Assembly: GCA_964405975.1 (NCBI GenBank)
Contig: CAYOPW010000014.1
Coordinates: 1-45,185 of the forward strand
Direction of reading: 5' to 3'
Origin: Hyphomicrobium_A sp964405975
Lineage (GTDB): Bacteria; Pseudomonadota; Alphaproteobacteria; Rhizobiales; Hyphomicrobiaceae
DNA length: 45,185 nt
Made by a program: the position numbers and the translations under genes
Notes under the pieces: model-generated
What the model was told of the DNA's origin: nothing
Databases searched by the model: none
Seen by the model: only the letters and a program-made list of their open reading frames with translations
Shown: positions 8,003 through 15,905 of the stretch, in pieces
Layout of the letters: every line of letters begins with the position of its first letter
Position numbering within the stretch: the stretch's first letter is position 1

Positions 8003-9094
8003 ATGACCGACCGGCTCGTCACCAGTGACAAGCGTGATGCGGACGCCACCGAGGCGTCTTTGCGGCCGCAGTCGCTCGACGCGTTTATCGGACAAGAGCA
8101 GGCACGCGCCAACCTGAGGGTCTTCATACAGGCTGCGCGCGACCGCGGGGAGTCACTGGACCACGTTCTGTTTGCCGGGCCGCCGGGACTCGGTAAAACA
8201 ACGCTTGCGCAGATCCTGGCGAAAGAGTTGGGCGTCGGATTTCGCGCAACGTCCGGTCCGGTGATCTCAAAAGCCGGCGACTTAGCCGCCTTGCTCACCA
8301 ATCTAGAAGAGCGCGATGTTCTCTTCATTGACGAGATTCACCGCCTCAACCCGGCCGTGGAGGAGATTCTCTACCCCGCGCTGGAGGACTATCAGCTCGA
8401 TCTCATCATTGGCGAGGGACCGGCGGCACGCTCTGTGCGCATTGACCTTGCCAAGTTTACGCTTGTTGGCGCCACCACACGCCTCGGTCTCTTGACGACG
8501 CCTTTGCGCGATCGCTTTGGCATACCGGTGCGCCTCAACTTCTATACGGTAGAAGAACTCGAACTGGTGGTGACGCGTGGCGCACGCGTTCTTGGTGCTA
8601 CCATCGGTGATGATGGTGCTCACGAGATTGCGCGTCGCGCGCGCGGCACCCCGCGCATTGCCGGACGGTTGCTGCGTCGCGTGCGCGACTTTGCCGCCGT
8701 CGCTGAGGCGCCCACCATCGACGCCACTTTGGCGGACAAGGCCTTGGCAGCGCTTGAGGTCGACAACGAGGGCCTTGACGCTCTCGATCACCGCTACCTC
8801 ACCTGCATCGCCAAAACGCATGAAGGGGGTCCGGTCGGAATCGAGACCCTTGCGGCAGCACTCTCTGAGCCGCGCGATGCGCTGGAAGAATTGGTCGAGC
8901 CCTACCTCCTGCAACAAGGCTTCATCAGCCGCACGCCGCGCGGACGCATCGCAACGCTTAAGGCTTACCGGCACTTAGGTCTTTCGGGTCCGCCGCGCCT
9001 GTCGACGCCTCATGGCGGCCTGTTTGATCAGGGGGCCGCTGAGGACGAGGGCGGAGAGCCCGGAGAGGGCGGCTCGCAGGCGGGGATTGGCTAG
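8003..9094 (+). CDS. ruvB: Holliday-junction branch-migration motor RuvB
   Basis: A 363-residue AAA+ ATPase that drives branch migration with RuvA. Walker A is GPPGLGKTT (59-67), Walker B is VLFIDEIH with Asp110 and Glu111, sensor 1 is VGATTRLG, and the sensor-2 region is RGTPRIAGRLLRRVRDF. The C-terminal winged-helix domain ends with PRGR and YRHLGL. A glycine- and glutamate-rich tail of about 30 residues extends beyond the usual end. The start at 8003 gives the usual RuvB N-terminus (MTDRLVTSDK and onwards); a frame from 7955 would add 16 residues. A separate promoter is needed, because ruvA lies 2.2 kb upstream with opposing genes between. Confidence 0.97.
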   Translation: MTDRLVTSDKRDADATEASLRPQSLDAFIGQEQARANLRVFIQAARDRGESLDHVLFAGPPGLGKTTLAQILAKELGVGFRATSGPVISKAGDLAALLTNLEERDVLFIDEIHRLNPAVEEILYPALEDYQLDLIIGEGPAARSVRIDLAKFTLVGATTRLGLLTTPLRDRFGIPVRLNFYTVEELELVVTRGARVLGATIGDDGAHEIARRARGTPRIAGRLLRRVRDFAAVAEAPTIDATLADKALAALEVDNEGLDALDHRYLTCIAKTHEGGPVGIETLAAALSEPRDALEELVEPYLLQQGFISRTPRGRIATLKAYRHLGLSGPPRLSTPHGGLFDQGAAEDEGGEPGEGGSQAGIG

Positions 9095-9148
9095 CATTAT
9101 TTAACGACACTTCGAAATTGTTGTGGCCTTGCCTCGAATTCGGCGCGC

Positions 9149-10114
9149 ATGCGCGCTACGACGACTGCACCTCAATGGCGGACGGGGCAGGGACTAATCA
9201 ATTTGCTCACACGTAGACGTTTTCTCACAGCATTTGGCGTAACGACGGTGGCCGGCGCCGGCTTTGGCGGGTATGCGCTCGCCGAGCCGTGGCGCACTTG
9301 TGTCACGCGCTACCACATCACGCCACCGCGCTGGCCCGCCGGTCTGTCGTTGAAGCTCGCTGTTATAGCCGACTTGCACGCCTGCGAGCCGTTCATGGGT
9401 GTCGACCGTATTGGTGACATCGTCGAGACCACCAATGCGCTTCAACCTGATTGCATTTTGCTGCTTGGCGACTATGTCGCCGGTCATGGAATGAGCCGCT
9501 ACGCACAGCCGATCGCTCACAAAGATTGGGCCCGTGCCCTTGGTAGACTGACAGCGCCGCAAGGAGTGCATGCTGTTCTCGGTAATCACGACTGGTGGGA
9601 CGACATAGAAGCGCAGCGCCGAGGTTCCGGGCCGACGCGTGCCGGCCGGGCGTTGCAAGACGCCGGCATCGCGCTTCACGAAAACGACAGCGTGCGTTTG
9701 CAGAAGAATGGCGAGAATTTCTGGCTTGCTGGACTTGGCGACCAATGGGCGCTGTGGCGAACAGGGCGCGCGCTTCGCGGCGAGAAGCGTTACTTAGGTG
9801 TCGACAATCTCGGCGACACGCTTGGTAAAGTAAGCGATGACGCCCCTGTCATCCTCATGATCCACGAGCCCGATATTTTTTCATCCATTCCCGATCGCGT
9901 ATCGCTAACGCTCGCCGGACATACGCATGGTGGACAGGTGCGCGTGTTGGGCTATGCGCCCGTCGTCCCATCCCGCTTTGGTCAGCGTTACTTATACGGT
10001 CACATCGTCGAGGACGGCCGTCACCTTGTCGTCTCCGCTGGCCTAGGATGCAGCGGCGTACCGGTTCGTTTAGGTTCACCGCCGGAGATCGTCATGATCG
10101 AGGTCGCTGCCTGA
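9149..10114 (+). CDS. Tat-exported metallophosphoesterase (YaeI-like)
   Basis: A 321-residue calcineurin-like phosphoesterase. A twin-arginine signal (LTRRRFLTAFG) near residues 20-30 precedes a hydrophobic stretch ending YALAEP, so a folded metal-loaded protein is probably exported. The metal-binding motifs come in order: ADLHACEPF, LLGDYVAG, GNHDWW, IHEPD and GHTHGGQ. The family acts on phosphodiesters or lipid pyrophosphates; the substrate here is unknown. Its TGA shares one base with the ybgC start (TGATG), so the two are translationally coupled. Confidence 0.85.
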   Translation: MRATTTAPQWRTGQGLINLLTRRRFLTAFGVTTVAGAGFGGYALAEPWRTCVTRYHITPPRWPAGLSLKLAVIADLHACEPFMGVDRIGDIVETTNALQPDCILLLGDYVAGHGMSRYAQPIAHKDWARALGRLTAPQGVHAVLGNHDWWDDIEAQRRGSGPTRAGRALQDAGIALHENDSVRLQKNGENFWLAGLGDQWALWRTGRALRGEKRYLGVDNLGDTLGKVSDDAPVILMIHEPDIFSSIPDRVSLTLAGHTHGGQVRVLGYAPVVPSRFGQRYLYGHIVEDGRHLVVSAGLGCSGVPVRLGSPPEIVMIEVAA

Positions 10115-10602
10115 TGAGTGATGAACGCTGGCCAGATCTTGCCGGGCGCCTTGTCGAGGATCCGGCGGGTCGCCGACACGTACTGCCGGTGCGTGTCTAT
10201 TTCGAGGACACGGACTTCTCCGGTCTTGTCTATCACGGCAGCTACGTGCGCTGGTGCGAGCGGGGCCGCTCTGATTTCCTCAGGGTCTTGGGTGGTGACC
10301 ATCGCCGCCTAATCGATGGCTCTGGTAGTAGCGAGCCGGCCGCCTTTGTCGTTCGCCGCATGAGTTTCGACTTCCGTAAGCCCGCGAGTATCGACGAGGT
10401 CCTGGAGGTCATCACCCGGGTAAAGGAGGTTGGCGCGGCAAGCCTCACGCTGGCCCAAACGGTGGCCCGTGAGGGCAAGCCCCTCGTCGAGGCGGAGGTC
10501 ACGGTCGTCCTCGTTTCGGTCTCAGGCAAACCCTTGCGCATCTCGACCACGCTTCGCGAGGCGTTTGGGCAATCGATGACATCACAATCCACGAAGAGTT
10601 GA
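10114..10602 (+). CDS. ybgC: YbgC-type acyl-CoA thioesterase of the Tol-Pal cluster
   Basis: A 162-residue hotdog-fold thioesterase. The active-site segment VYFEDTDFSGLVYHGSYVRW carries the conserved aspartate and the YHG motif, followed by CERGRSDFLR. YbgC hydrolyses acyl-CoA or acyl-ACP and is almost always encoded with tolQRAB. The ATG at 10114 overlaps the stop of the phosphoesterase gene. Here an HU gene and about 470 bases of further sequence separate it from tolQ. Confidence 0.93.
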   Translation: MSDERWPDLAGRLVEDPAGRRHVLPVRVYFEDTDFSGLVYHGSYVRWCERGRSDFLRVLGGDHRRLIDGSGSSEPAAFVVRRMSFDFRKPASIDEVLEVITRVKEVGAASLTLAQTVAREGKPLVEAEVTVVLVSVSGKPLRISTTLREAFGQSMTSQSTKS

Positions 10603-10632
10603 GTTTGAGCGGCTCGCTGGCGTTCCTTTTGG

Positions 10633-10660
10633 TTGACACCTGCGAACATTCATTTATGGG
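10633..10660 (+). promoter_or_regulatory. Candidate sigma-70 promoter for the HU gene
   Basis: A perfect TTGACA (10633-10638) is followed after 16 bases by TATGGG (10655-10660), about 77 bases before the HU start codon. The -10 match is only partial. Confidence 0.45.
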
Positions 10661-10678
10661 CTATCCATCGCTGTTTCT

Positions 10679-10703
10679 GTTAGGTCAGCTCAGTTGATCT
10701 AAC
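10679..10703 (+). repeat. Imperfect inverted repeat in the HU leader
   Basis: Eleven bases (10679-10689) pair with 10693-10703 across a 3-base loop, with two G:U pairs. It lies between the candidate promoter and the HU start, where it could be an operator or an mRNA hairpin. Confidence 0.35.
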
Positions 10704-10736
10704 TTCGACACTTCTCAAAATTCTCGAGGAAAACAA

Positions 10737-11039
10737 ATGGCCGTAAAACCCGCGCCCAAGGTTGAAACCATCACCCTGCGCCAGCTCGGCGCTGCGCTTG
10801 CTGATGCCCACGAAATGCCCAAGAAGCAGGCAACCGCCGTGCTTGAGGACTTGGTGACGATGATCACTAAGCACCTCAAAAAGGGCGCGAAAATCCGCAT
10901 TGGCGGCCTCGGCATCCTTCAGGTGAGGAAGCGTCCAGCTCGCATGGGCCGTAATCCGGCAACCGGCGAGGCGATCAAGATTAAGGCGTCTAAGAAGGTC
11001 GCTTTCCGCCCGGCCAAGGAGCTCAAAGAGTCCGTCTGA
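10737..11039 (+). CDS. HU/IHF-family DNA-binding protein
   Basis: A 100-residue histone-like protein. It has the HU helices (LGAALADAHEMPKKQATAVLEDLV), the saddle segment IRIGGLGILQVRKRPARMGRNP with the arm-tip RNP motif, and the end ASKKVAFRPAKELKESV. It binds and bends DNA as a dimer. It is about ten residues longer than a standard HU at the N-terminus (MAVKPAPKVETI). CGAGGAAAAC precedes the ATG. It stands alone between ybgC and tolQ, where it has its own candidate promoter and a downstream hairpin. Confidence 0.93.
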   Translation: MAVKPAPKVETITLRQLGAALADAHEMPKKQATAVLEDLVTMITKHLKKGAKIRIGGLGILQVRKRPARMGRNPATGEAIKIKASKKVAFRPAKELKESV

Positions 11040-11372
11040 CCGGCTCTTGCACTCCGGCACCTTTTCCAGGAAATGGCTGCGTTTGCACGCTGGGGCCAAT
11101 GCCTCAGCGTGCAGATCGTTGTGGACAGCATTCGGGCGGGCCTGGATCCTGAGAGCCAGGTGCCGGTTCCGTCAACGTCCCATTTTCAGCCGCATATTGC
11201 CCCCCGCTAAGCCCTCGTTTGGTCAAAATGAGTGGCAACATGCCGGGCTTGGGGGAGCGGGCAACGCGCGGCAGGCTCTGCCTCTACTCGAGACGACGGG
11301 CGCTGCGATGGGCCCGGCGCACATTATGCTGCCCGCACCTTTGGGCAGTCTTCGCCGAATACGGATACTGCG
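11040..11372. other. Intergenic region between HU and tolQ
   Basis: A 333-base gap with no credible gene; a frame running through it into tolQ has no ribosome site and an atypical product. It contains one strong hairpin (listed). The promoter for tolQRAB is expected here, but no convincing -35/-10 pair was found. Confidence 0.45.
11084..11113 (+). terminator. Strong hairpin downstream of the HU gene
   Basis: A 13-pair stem with a single G:U (11084-11096 with 11101-11113) closes a CAAT loop 45 bases after the HU stop. No T-run follows, so it may stop transcription only with Rho, or protect the 3' end of the HU message. Confidence 0.5.
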
Positions 11373-12089
11373 ATGAACCCCACCGATCTCGCAAAGGAAG
11401 CCATCGGGCCTGCTACAGTGGGCGGGTTTTCATTTGTTGAGCTCTTTCTGCAAGCCCACGTCGTTGTCCAGATTGTGATGCTGGGGCTGATCATTGCCTC
11501 GGTCTGGTCGTGGGCCATCGTTGTCGAGAAGCTGTTTGCATTTCGCCGTGCGCGTAAAGAGTCGGACTACTTTGAGAACATGTTCTGGTCTGGCCAGTCG
11601 CTGGACGACCTTTACGGAGCGCTGTCGCGCTCCAAATCCATTACGACGGCCGCGCTGTTCGTCGCAGCCATGCGCGAGTGGAAGCGCTCCGTTGAGGGGA
11701 ATATCCGCGCACTCGGCGGCATTCAGTTGCGCGTTGACAAAGTGATGGACGTGACGATCAACCGCGAGATGGAACGACTCGATCGCCGCCTTTTGTTTCT
11801 CGCAACCGTTGGCGCGACGGCGCCGTTCGTCGGTCTGTTTGGCACGGTGTGGGGCATTATGACGAGCTTTCAGGCAATCGCGATTTCAAAGAATACCAGC
11901 CTTGCTGTCGTGGCACCGGGTATCGCGGAGGCCCTGTTTGCCACCGCGCTGGGGCTTTTGGCCGCCATCCCCGCGGTGATCTTTTACAATAAATTCTCAG
12001 CTGATTCGGCGCAGATCTCACACCGTCTGCAGGCCTTTGCGGACGAATTCTCGGCCATCGTTTCGCGGCAGATCGATGTCAGAACCTAG
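11373..12089 (+). CDS. tolQ: TolQ, Tol-Pal proton channel subunit
   Basis: A 238-residue ExbB/TolQ-family inner-membrane protein. The first membrane segment is at about residues 27-50 (VVQIVMLGLIIASVWSWAIVV). The second and third segments form the paired helices near ATVGATAPFVGLFGTVWGIM and VAPGIAEALFATALGLLAAI. With TolR it forms the proton-driven motor that energises TolA. The start at 11373 (MNPTDLAKEA) was chosen because the longer frame upstream is not TolQ-like. No strong ribosome site is seen (GGATACTGCG). Confidence 0.96.
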   Translation: MNPTDLAKEAIGPATVGGFSFVELFLQAHVVVQIVMLGLIIASVWSWAIVVEKLFAFRRARKESDYFENMFWSGQSLDDLYGALSRSKSITTAALFVAAMREWKRSVEGNIRALGGIQLRVDKVMDVTINREMERLDRRLLFLATVGATAPFVGLFGTVWGIMTSFQAIAISKNTSLAVVAPGIAEALFATALGLLAAIPAVIFYNKFSADSAQISHRLQAFADEFSAIVSRQIDVRT

Positions 12090-12159
12090 CGTAGCCAACC
12101 GAAACGAAGACGGTGGTGCTTAGACCGTCGCAGCGCGCGATAGGACCAAGGGGCCTTGC

Positions 12160-12612
12160 ATGGGTGCGAGCATAAAATCAGGGGGGCAAAGTTACAGCAT
12201 TAATCGTCGGCGCGCCCGCCGCCATACGCCCATGAGCGATATCAATGTCACGCCCATGGTAGACGTGATGCTCGTCCTCTTGATCATCTTTATGGTCGCC
12301 GCACCATTGCTCCAGGTTGGTGTACCTATCGAGCTGCCGCAATCCAAGGGCAAGCAGCTCAAGGTGAATCAGGAGCCACTTGCAATTAGTGTGAAGAGCG
12401 ATGGCAGCGTTTACATCGGCGAGACGCCGATCGAGTTGGATGAGATTGCAGCCAAACTCAAAGCCATCGCCAAGAACGGTTACGACGAACAGATCTTCGT
12501 GCGCGGCGACAAAGGCGTGACCTACGGTGTGGTCATGCGTGTGATGGGGCGCATCAGTGCGGGCGGATTTCGCAAGGTGTCGCTGGTGACCGAAATGGAG
12601 GAGGGAGGCTAG
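12160..12612 (+). CDS. tolR: TolR, Tol-Pal proton channel subunit
   Basis: A 150-residue ExbD/TolR-family protein. A basic cytoplasmic N-terminus (RRRARRHTP) precedes SDINVTPMVDVMLVLLIIF, with the membrane helix at about residues 33-52 and the proton-carrying Asp35. A periplasmic domain ends with VSLVTEMEEGG. The ribosome site AAGGGG precedes the ATG. It lies 70 bases after tolQ and 4 bases before the tolA start, as part of one operon. Confidence 0.96.
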   Translation: MGASIKSGGQSYSINRRRARRHTPMSDINVTPMVDVMLVLLIIFMVAAPLLQVGVPIELPQSKGKQLKVNQEPLAISVKSDGSVYIGETPIELDEIAAKLKAIAKNGYDEQIFVRGDKGVTYGVVMRVMGRISAGGFRKVSLVTEMEEGG

Positions 12613-12616
12613 GGAC

Positions 12617-13585
12617 GTGTACCTGGGGCTTCTCATCTCATTCGTGGGCCATGCGGCGCTGCTGGCGTGGGCTCTCATCTCGGTTCATAAGCCCCTGGAT
12701 CTCCCAGATTCGGTGGTGATCGAAGCGACGATCGTGACACCGTCCGAGTTCACTCGCCTCAAGCAGGGCGACCCCGATTCCAAGAAGTTGGAGGCCAAGG
12801 CCAAAGAAGAGCCAAAGCAGGAGGTCTCCAAGAAAGAAGCGCCCAAGCCCAAGCTGGAAACTGCGCCGCCGCCGCCCGAGCCGGAAGTAGTGCAGCCCCC
12901 GCCACCGCCCAAAGAAGATGCGATTGCCAAGAAGATTGAGGAAGAGCGCGTCGCCGCGTTGAAGCTCGAGGCGGAGCGCAAGAAGAAGGCCGAGGCGAAA
13001 AAGAAAGCGGAAGCCAAGCGCAAGGCCGAGGAAAAGAAGAAGGCAGAGAAAAAGCGTAAGGCCGAGGAGAAGAAGCGCAAGAGACTGGCCGAGGCGAAGC
13101 GCAAGGCCGCAGAGGCCAAAAAGAATAAGAAGAAAAAGTTTGATGCCGACCGCATCGCCGCGCTCATCGACAAAAGCCCGGACAAGCGCGGGGCGCCGCG
13201 CACCTCAACGCCGCCAACGAAGCCGACCAATTACAAGGGCCCAACGGCCGGTGTGCGGCGCGGCAACGATTCAGTGCTGTCGGCACGCGAGCAGGACCTG
13301 CTGAAATCACAGCTCAGCGGCCAATTGAAGCGGTGCTGGCATTTGCCGGGTGGCGGCGGCGGCATTGAAACGACGGTCGTGACCTTGAGCTGGAGCCTGA
13401 AGCAGGATGGCTCGCTCGATGGCGTGCCCAAGGTTGTGCGGCCGCAATCAGGCCCTGTTTTTCAGATTGCTGCTGAGGCTGCGATGCGAGCCGTGACACG
13501 ATGCGCGCCCTTCGATCTGCCCCGCGATAAGTACACAGTCTGGAAATCGGTAACCTGGAGCTTCGACCCGCGCGAAATGATGTAG
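12617..13585 (+). CDS. tolA: TolA, periplasm-spanning Tol-Pal linker
   Basis: A 322-residue protein. It has an N-terminal membrane anchor (residues 2-22), a proline-rich stretch near residues 84-100, a long Lys/Ala/Glu helix (about 108-178) and a C-terminal TonB/TolA-like domain (LKSQLSGQLKRCWHLPGG to AVTRCAPFDLP) with two cysteines that could form a disulfide. It links the TolQR motor to Pal and TolB. The GTG start at 12617 follows GGAGGCTAGGGAC. The amino-acid bias of the helix makes the opposite strand look open, but that is a shadow. Confidence 0.93.
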   Translation: MYLGLLISFVGHAALLAWALISVHKPLDLPDSVVIEATIVTPSEFTRLKQGDPDSKKLEAKAKEEPKQEVSKKEAPKPKLETAPPPPEPEVVQPPPPPKEDAIAKKIEEERVAALKLEAERKKKAEAKKKAEAKRKAEEKKKAEKKRKAEEKKRKRLAEAKRKAAEAKKNKKKKFDADRIAALIDKSPDKRGAPRTSTPPTKPTNYKGPTAGVRRGNDSVLSAREQDLLKSQLSGQLKRCWHLPGGGGGIETTVVTLSWSLKQDGSLDGVPKVVRPQSGPVFQIAAEAAMRAVTRCAPFDLPRDKYTVWKSVTWSFDPREMM

Positions 13586-13624
13586 GCAATTATTCGGAGT
13601 TGCGCGCGACTTGAAGGACGAAAG

Positions 13625-14953
13625 ATGATTGGACTCAAGGGACAAACCTTTGCCTGGATGCTGGTCGCCGTGTTGCTGTGTATACCGATGGCGGTACACG
13701 CGCAGGGCGGTGGGGGCGGTTTGACGGGGACGCAGCGGCAGGGCACGCTCGCGCCGATCCCGATCGCTATACCTGAGTTCCTCGGCGAGGATCCCAAATT
13801 GGGGAGTGATGTCGCGGAGGTGATCGCGGCCGACTTGGAGCGGTCCGGTCTTTTCGATTCACTGGACCGTGCCTCGTTCTTGGAACGCGTGCGCGATGTA
13901 AATGCCGCGCCGCGCTTTCCCGACTGGCGCGCGATTCGAAGTGATGCGTTGGTGGTAGGTCGAGTGAAGCGGGGCAGCGACGGCAAAATCGTTGCTGAGT
14001 TTCGCCTTTGGGACGTGGCGACGGGCAAGCAGCTTGCAGGCCAACGATTCGCAACGAATTCGCAGAACTGGCGCCGCATCGGCCACATCATTGCAGATCA
14101 GGTCTACGAACGCCTGACGGGCGAGAAGGGCTACTTTGATACGCGCGTCGTCTATATTGATGAGACGGGTCCTAAGGACAAACGCATCAAGCGGCTGGCG
14201 ATCATGGACCAGGACGGCAAGAATGTGCGCCTGTTGAGTAATGGCCGCGAGTTGGTGCTTACGCCGCGTTTCAGCCCGACGAACCAAGAAATCACGTTCA
14301 TGTCCTACGGTGCGGGCCAGCCGCGGGTGGTCTTGATGAACCTGGCAACGGGGAAGCGTCAGATCGTCGGCGACTTCCCCGGCATGACGTTCGCGCCACG
14401 ATTTTCGCCCGACGGCCAGCGAATCGTCATGAGCCTCCAGTCGGGAGGCAACTCGAGCATCTATGAGATGGACTTGCGAACGCGGCAGAAGCGCCGGCTG
14501 ACCCAGGGGTTCTCCATCGACACGAGTCCGAGCTACTCGCCCGATGGGCGCCAGATCGTGTTTGAGACCGATCGAGACGGTTCCCAGCAGATCTATGTGA
14601 TGAATGCTGATGGTTCGAATCCCCGTCGCATCAGTTCAAGCCAAGGGCGATACTCGACGCCGGTCTGGTCGCCGCGTGGCGACTACATCGCGTTTACGAA
14701 GCAGCTCTACGGCCGCTTCCTAATCGGGGTTATGCGACCGGATGGGTCAGGCGAGCGCATTCTTACGGAGGGCTTCCACAATGAGGGCCCGACCTGGGCA
14801 CCCAACGGACGTGTGCTGATGTTCTTCCGCGAATCGCAAGGTGCGAAAGGCGGCCCGCGAATCCTTTCGGTCGATTTGACTGGTTACAACGAGCGGATAG
14901 TCCCTACACCGTCCTTTGCATCCGATCCGGCTTGGTCACCGCTTCTGAAATGA
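13625..14953 (+). CDS. tolB: TolB, periplasmic beta-propeller protein
   Basis: A 442-residue TolB. The signal peptide (residues 1-26) ends VHA before a glycine run. An N-terminal domain (IAIPEFLGEDPKLGSDVAEVI) is followed by the six-bladed propeller with repeated SPDG/DG-x-Q-I motifs such as FSPDGQRIVMSLQ, YSPDGRQIVFETDRDG and SPRGDYIAFT. It exchanges between Pal and TolA during outer-membrane constriction. GAAGGACGAAAG precedes the ATG. tolQRAB read in one direction with short gaps. Confidence 0.96.
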   Translation: MIGLKGQTFAWMLVAVLLCIPMAVHAQGGGGGLTGTQRQGTLAPIPIAIPEFLGEDPKLGSDVAEVIAADLERSGLFDSLDRASFLERVRDVNAAPRFPDWRAIRSDALVVGRVKRGSDGKIVAEFRLWDVATGKQLAGQRFATNSQNWRRIGHIIADQVYERLTGEKGYFDTRVVYIDETGPKDKRIKRLAIMDQDGKNVRLLSNGRELVLTPRFSPTNQEITFMSYGAGQPRVVLMNLATGKRQIVGDFPGMTFAPRFSPDGQRIVMSLQSGGNSSIYEMDLRTRQKRRLTQGFSIDTSPSYSPDGRQIVFETDRDGSQQIYVMNADGSNPRRISSSQGRYSTPVWSPRGDYIAFTKQLYGRFLIGVMRPDGSGERILTEGFHNEGPTWAPNGRVLMFFRESQGAKGGPRILSVDLTGYNERIVPTPSFASDPAWSPLLK

Positions 14954-14961
14954 ACCACCTC

Positions 14962-14977
14962 TTAACGCCAAATTAAC
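14962..14977. promoter_or_regulatory. CtrA box downstream of tolB
   Basis: TTAAC-N6-TTAAC, a full match to the alphaproteobacterial CtrA site TTAA-N7-TTAA. It is followed 16 bases later by TATAGG (14994-14999), the spacing expected if CtrA overlaps a -35 region. It lies 8 bases past the tolB stop and 250 bases before the first micro-lipoprotein. Confidence 0.55.
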
Positions 14978-15006
14978 TGCGTCCAGTATTGAATATAGGA
15001 CGACCT

Positions 15007-15030
15007 CCCCCGCGTTCTTGGGGGTGTTTT
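15007..15030 (+). terminator. Probable terminator of tolQRAB
   Basis: CCCCC (15007-15011) pairs with GGGGG (15020-15024) across an 8-base loop and is followed by TGTTTTG. The stem is short, so strength is uncertain. Confidence 0.45.
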
Positions 15031-15226
15031 GTTGCGTGATTTCACGCTCTTATGAGAGTGATCGAATTGTTGGTTAGGCATCTGGAGAGCGTTGAATACG
15101 GCGTGGCATTTTCGCATCTACCGGCTTGGAAAACCGAGGCGAAACCGCCTCTGTTCTTGATCAAGACGGGCCGCGCCAGTACCCAAGAATACGGCTAGTG
15201 CCGATCAAGCATCAGGAGAAACTAAC

Positions 15227-15361
15227 ATGCAGGGTGTTAAGGGGCTGATCGTTCTGTCAGCAGTCGTTGCGGCTGTCGCGCTGAGCGCATGCCGTCGTGA
15301 AGAGCCGGTGCCGTTGAAGCTTGGCGCTGAAATGCCTGTCGCTACGCAGCCCGCTCGCTAA
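15227..15361 (+). CDS. Micro-lipoprotein 1 of a tandem pair
   Basis: A 44-residue lipoprotein. A signal helix ends in the lipobox LSAC (Cys22), leaving a mature part of only 23 residues: CRREEPVPLKLGAEMPVATQ and three more. Arginines follow the cysteine rather than aspartate, so outer-membrane sorting is expected under the usual rule. CAGGAGAAAC precedes the ATG. The gene lies between tolB and pal, and its neighbour 41 bases downstream is a paralogue. No named family is recognised; the size recalls entericidins, but the sequence does not. Confidence 0.7.
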   Translation: MQGVKGLIVLSAVVAAVALSACRREEPVPLKLGAEMPVATQPAR

Positions 15362-15401
15362 GAGCAGGCGGCAAGGCCAGGACAACAAAGGAGAGAATGC
15401 T

Positions 15402-15524
15402 ATGAAGAGTGCTATCGTGCTCGCTGTCGTCGTTACGGCTGTTGCTCTGGGCGCTTGCCGTCGTGAAGAGCCCGTGCCGTTAAAGCTCGGCGCCGACGTG
15501 CCGGCGACTGCCGAAACGCAGTAA
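15402..15524 (+). CDS. Micro-lipoprotein 2 of a tandem pair
   Basis: A 40-residue lipoprotein, MKSAIVLAVVVTAVALGAC followed by RREEPVPLKLGADVPATAET and a final Q. The lipobox is LGAC (Cys19). The 15 residues from the cysteine, CRREEPVPLKLGA and onward, are nearly identical to those of the gene just upstream, so the pair arose by tandem duplication. AAAGGAGAG is a strong ribosome site. Two hairpins follow, the second a classic terminator. The function is unknown; the place inside the tol-pal cluster suggests an envelope role. Confidence 0.75.
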   Translation: MKSAIVLAVVVTAVALGACRREEPVPLKLGADVPATAETQ

Positions 15525-15563
15525 CGCAGTCGGCTCGCTAAAAGCGACTGACGCAAGCTATAC

Positions 15564-15588
15564 CCTCCCGTGGCTTTGGCTCGGGAGG
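15564..15588 (+). terminator. First of two tandem hairpins after the micro-lipoproteins
   Basis: CCTCCCG (15564-15570) pairs perfectly with CGGGAGG (15582-15588) across an 11-base loop. It has no T-run of its own. Confidence 0.4.
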
Positions 15589-15594
15589 CCAGTT

Positions 15595-15648
15595 TCAAGG
15601 CCGAAATGTTGATGCTTTCAGCGTCACATTTCGGCCTTGATGTTTTTT
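15595..15648 (+). terminator. Rho-independent terminator after the micro-lipoproteins
   Basis: A perfect 15-base stem (15595-15609 with 15626-15640), continued by five pairs after one bulged T, closes a TTTCA loop and is followed by TGTTTTTT. It separates the lipoprotein pair from pal. Confidence 0.93.
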
Positions 15649-15905
15649 GGGGACATGGTCAGCCGGTTGCTAGCCTGTAACCCTGATTCTCACCTAAGGA
15701 AGGACTGCGAGTCGTCGGCGCTGAGCCGGGTGGTTGGCCAATGGCGCCTTGCGGAGGCCGCAATGTATGGGGGGCGAAGGGTTCTGCAGCGCCTTTAGGC
15801 CCTGGAAATTGGCCACATTTTTGTACGAACGATCGGCTAACTCCGCTTGTGACATGGAACTGTCGCCCTGCGCCGGTGTCGAGTAGCGTGGCGACGAAGG
15901 GATAA

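Larger units (their letters stand above)
15525..15905. other. Intergenic region before pal
   Basis: The first 125 bases hold two terminator-like hairpins. The remaining 257 bases show no gene; they must carry the pal promoter, but no clear -35/-10 pair could be assigned. Confidence 0.45.

Noticed and set aside
8303..8974. Reverse frame of 223 codons inside ruvB
   Set aside because: It is antisense to unmistakable RuvB motifs and has no family features; high GC content opens such frames.
12685..13230. Reverse frame opposite tolA, rich in Ala/Phe/Ser
   Set aside because: It is the mirror of the Lys/Ala/Glu helix of TolA; its composition follows from the repeat-like coding bias.
15227..15524. 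Entericidin toxin-antidote pair
   Set aside because: The tandem layout and size are similar, but the mature sequences (CRREEPVPLKLGA) do not resemble entericidins.
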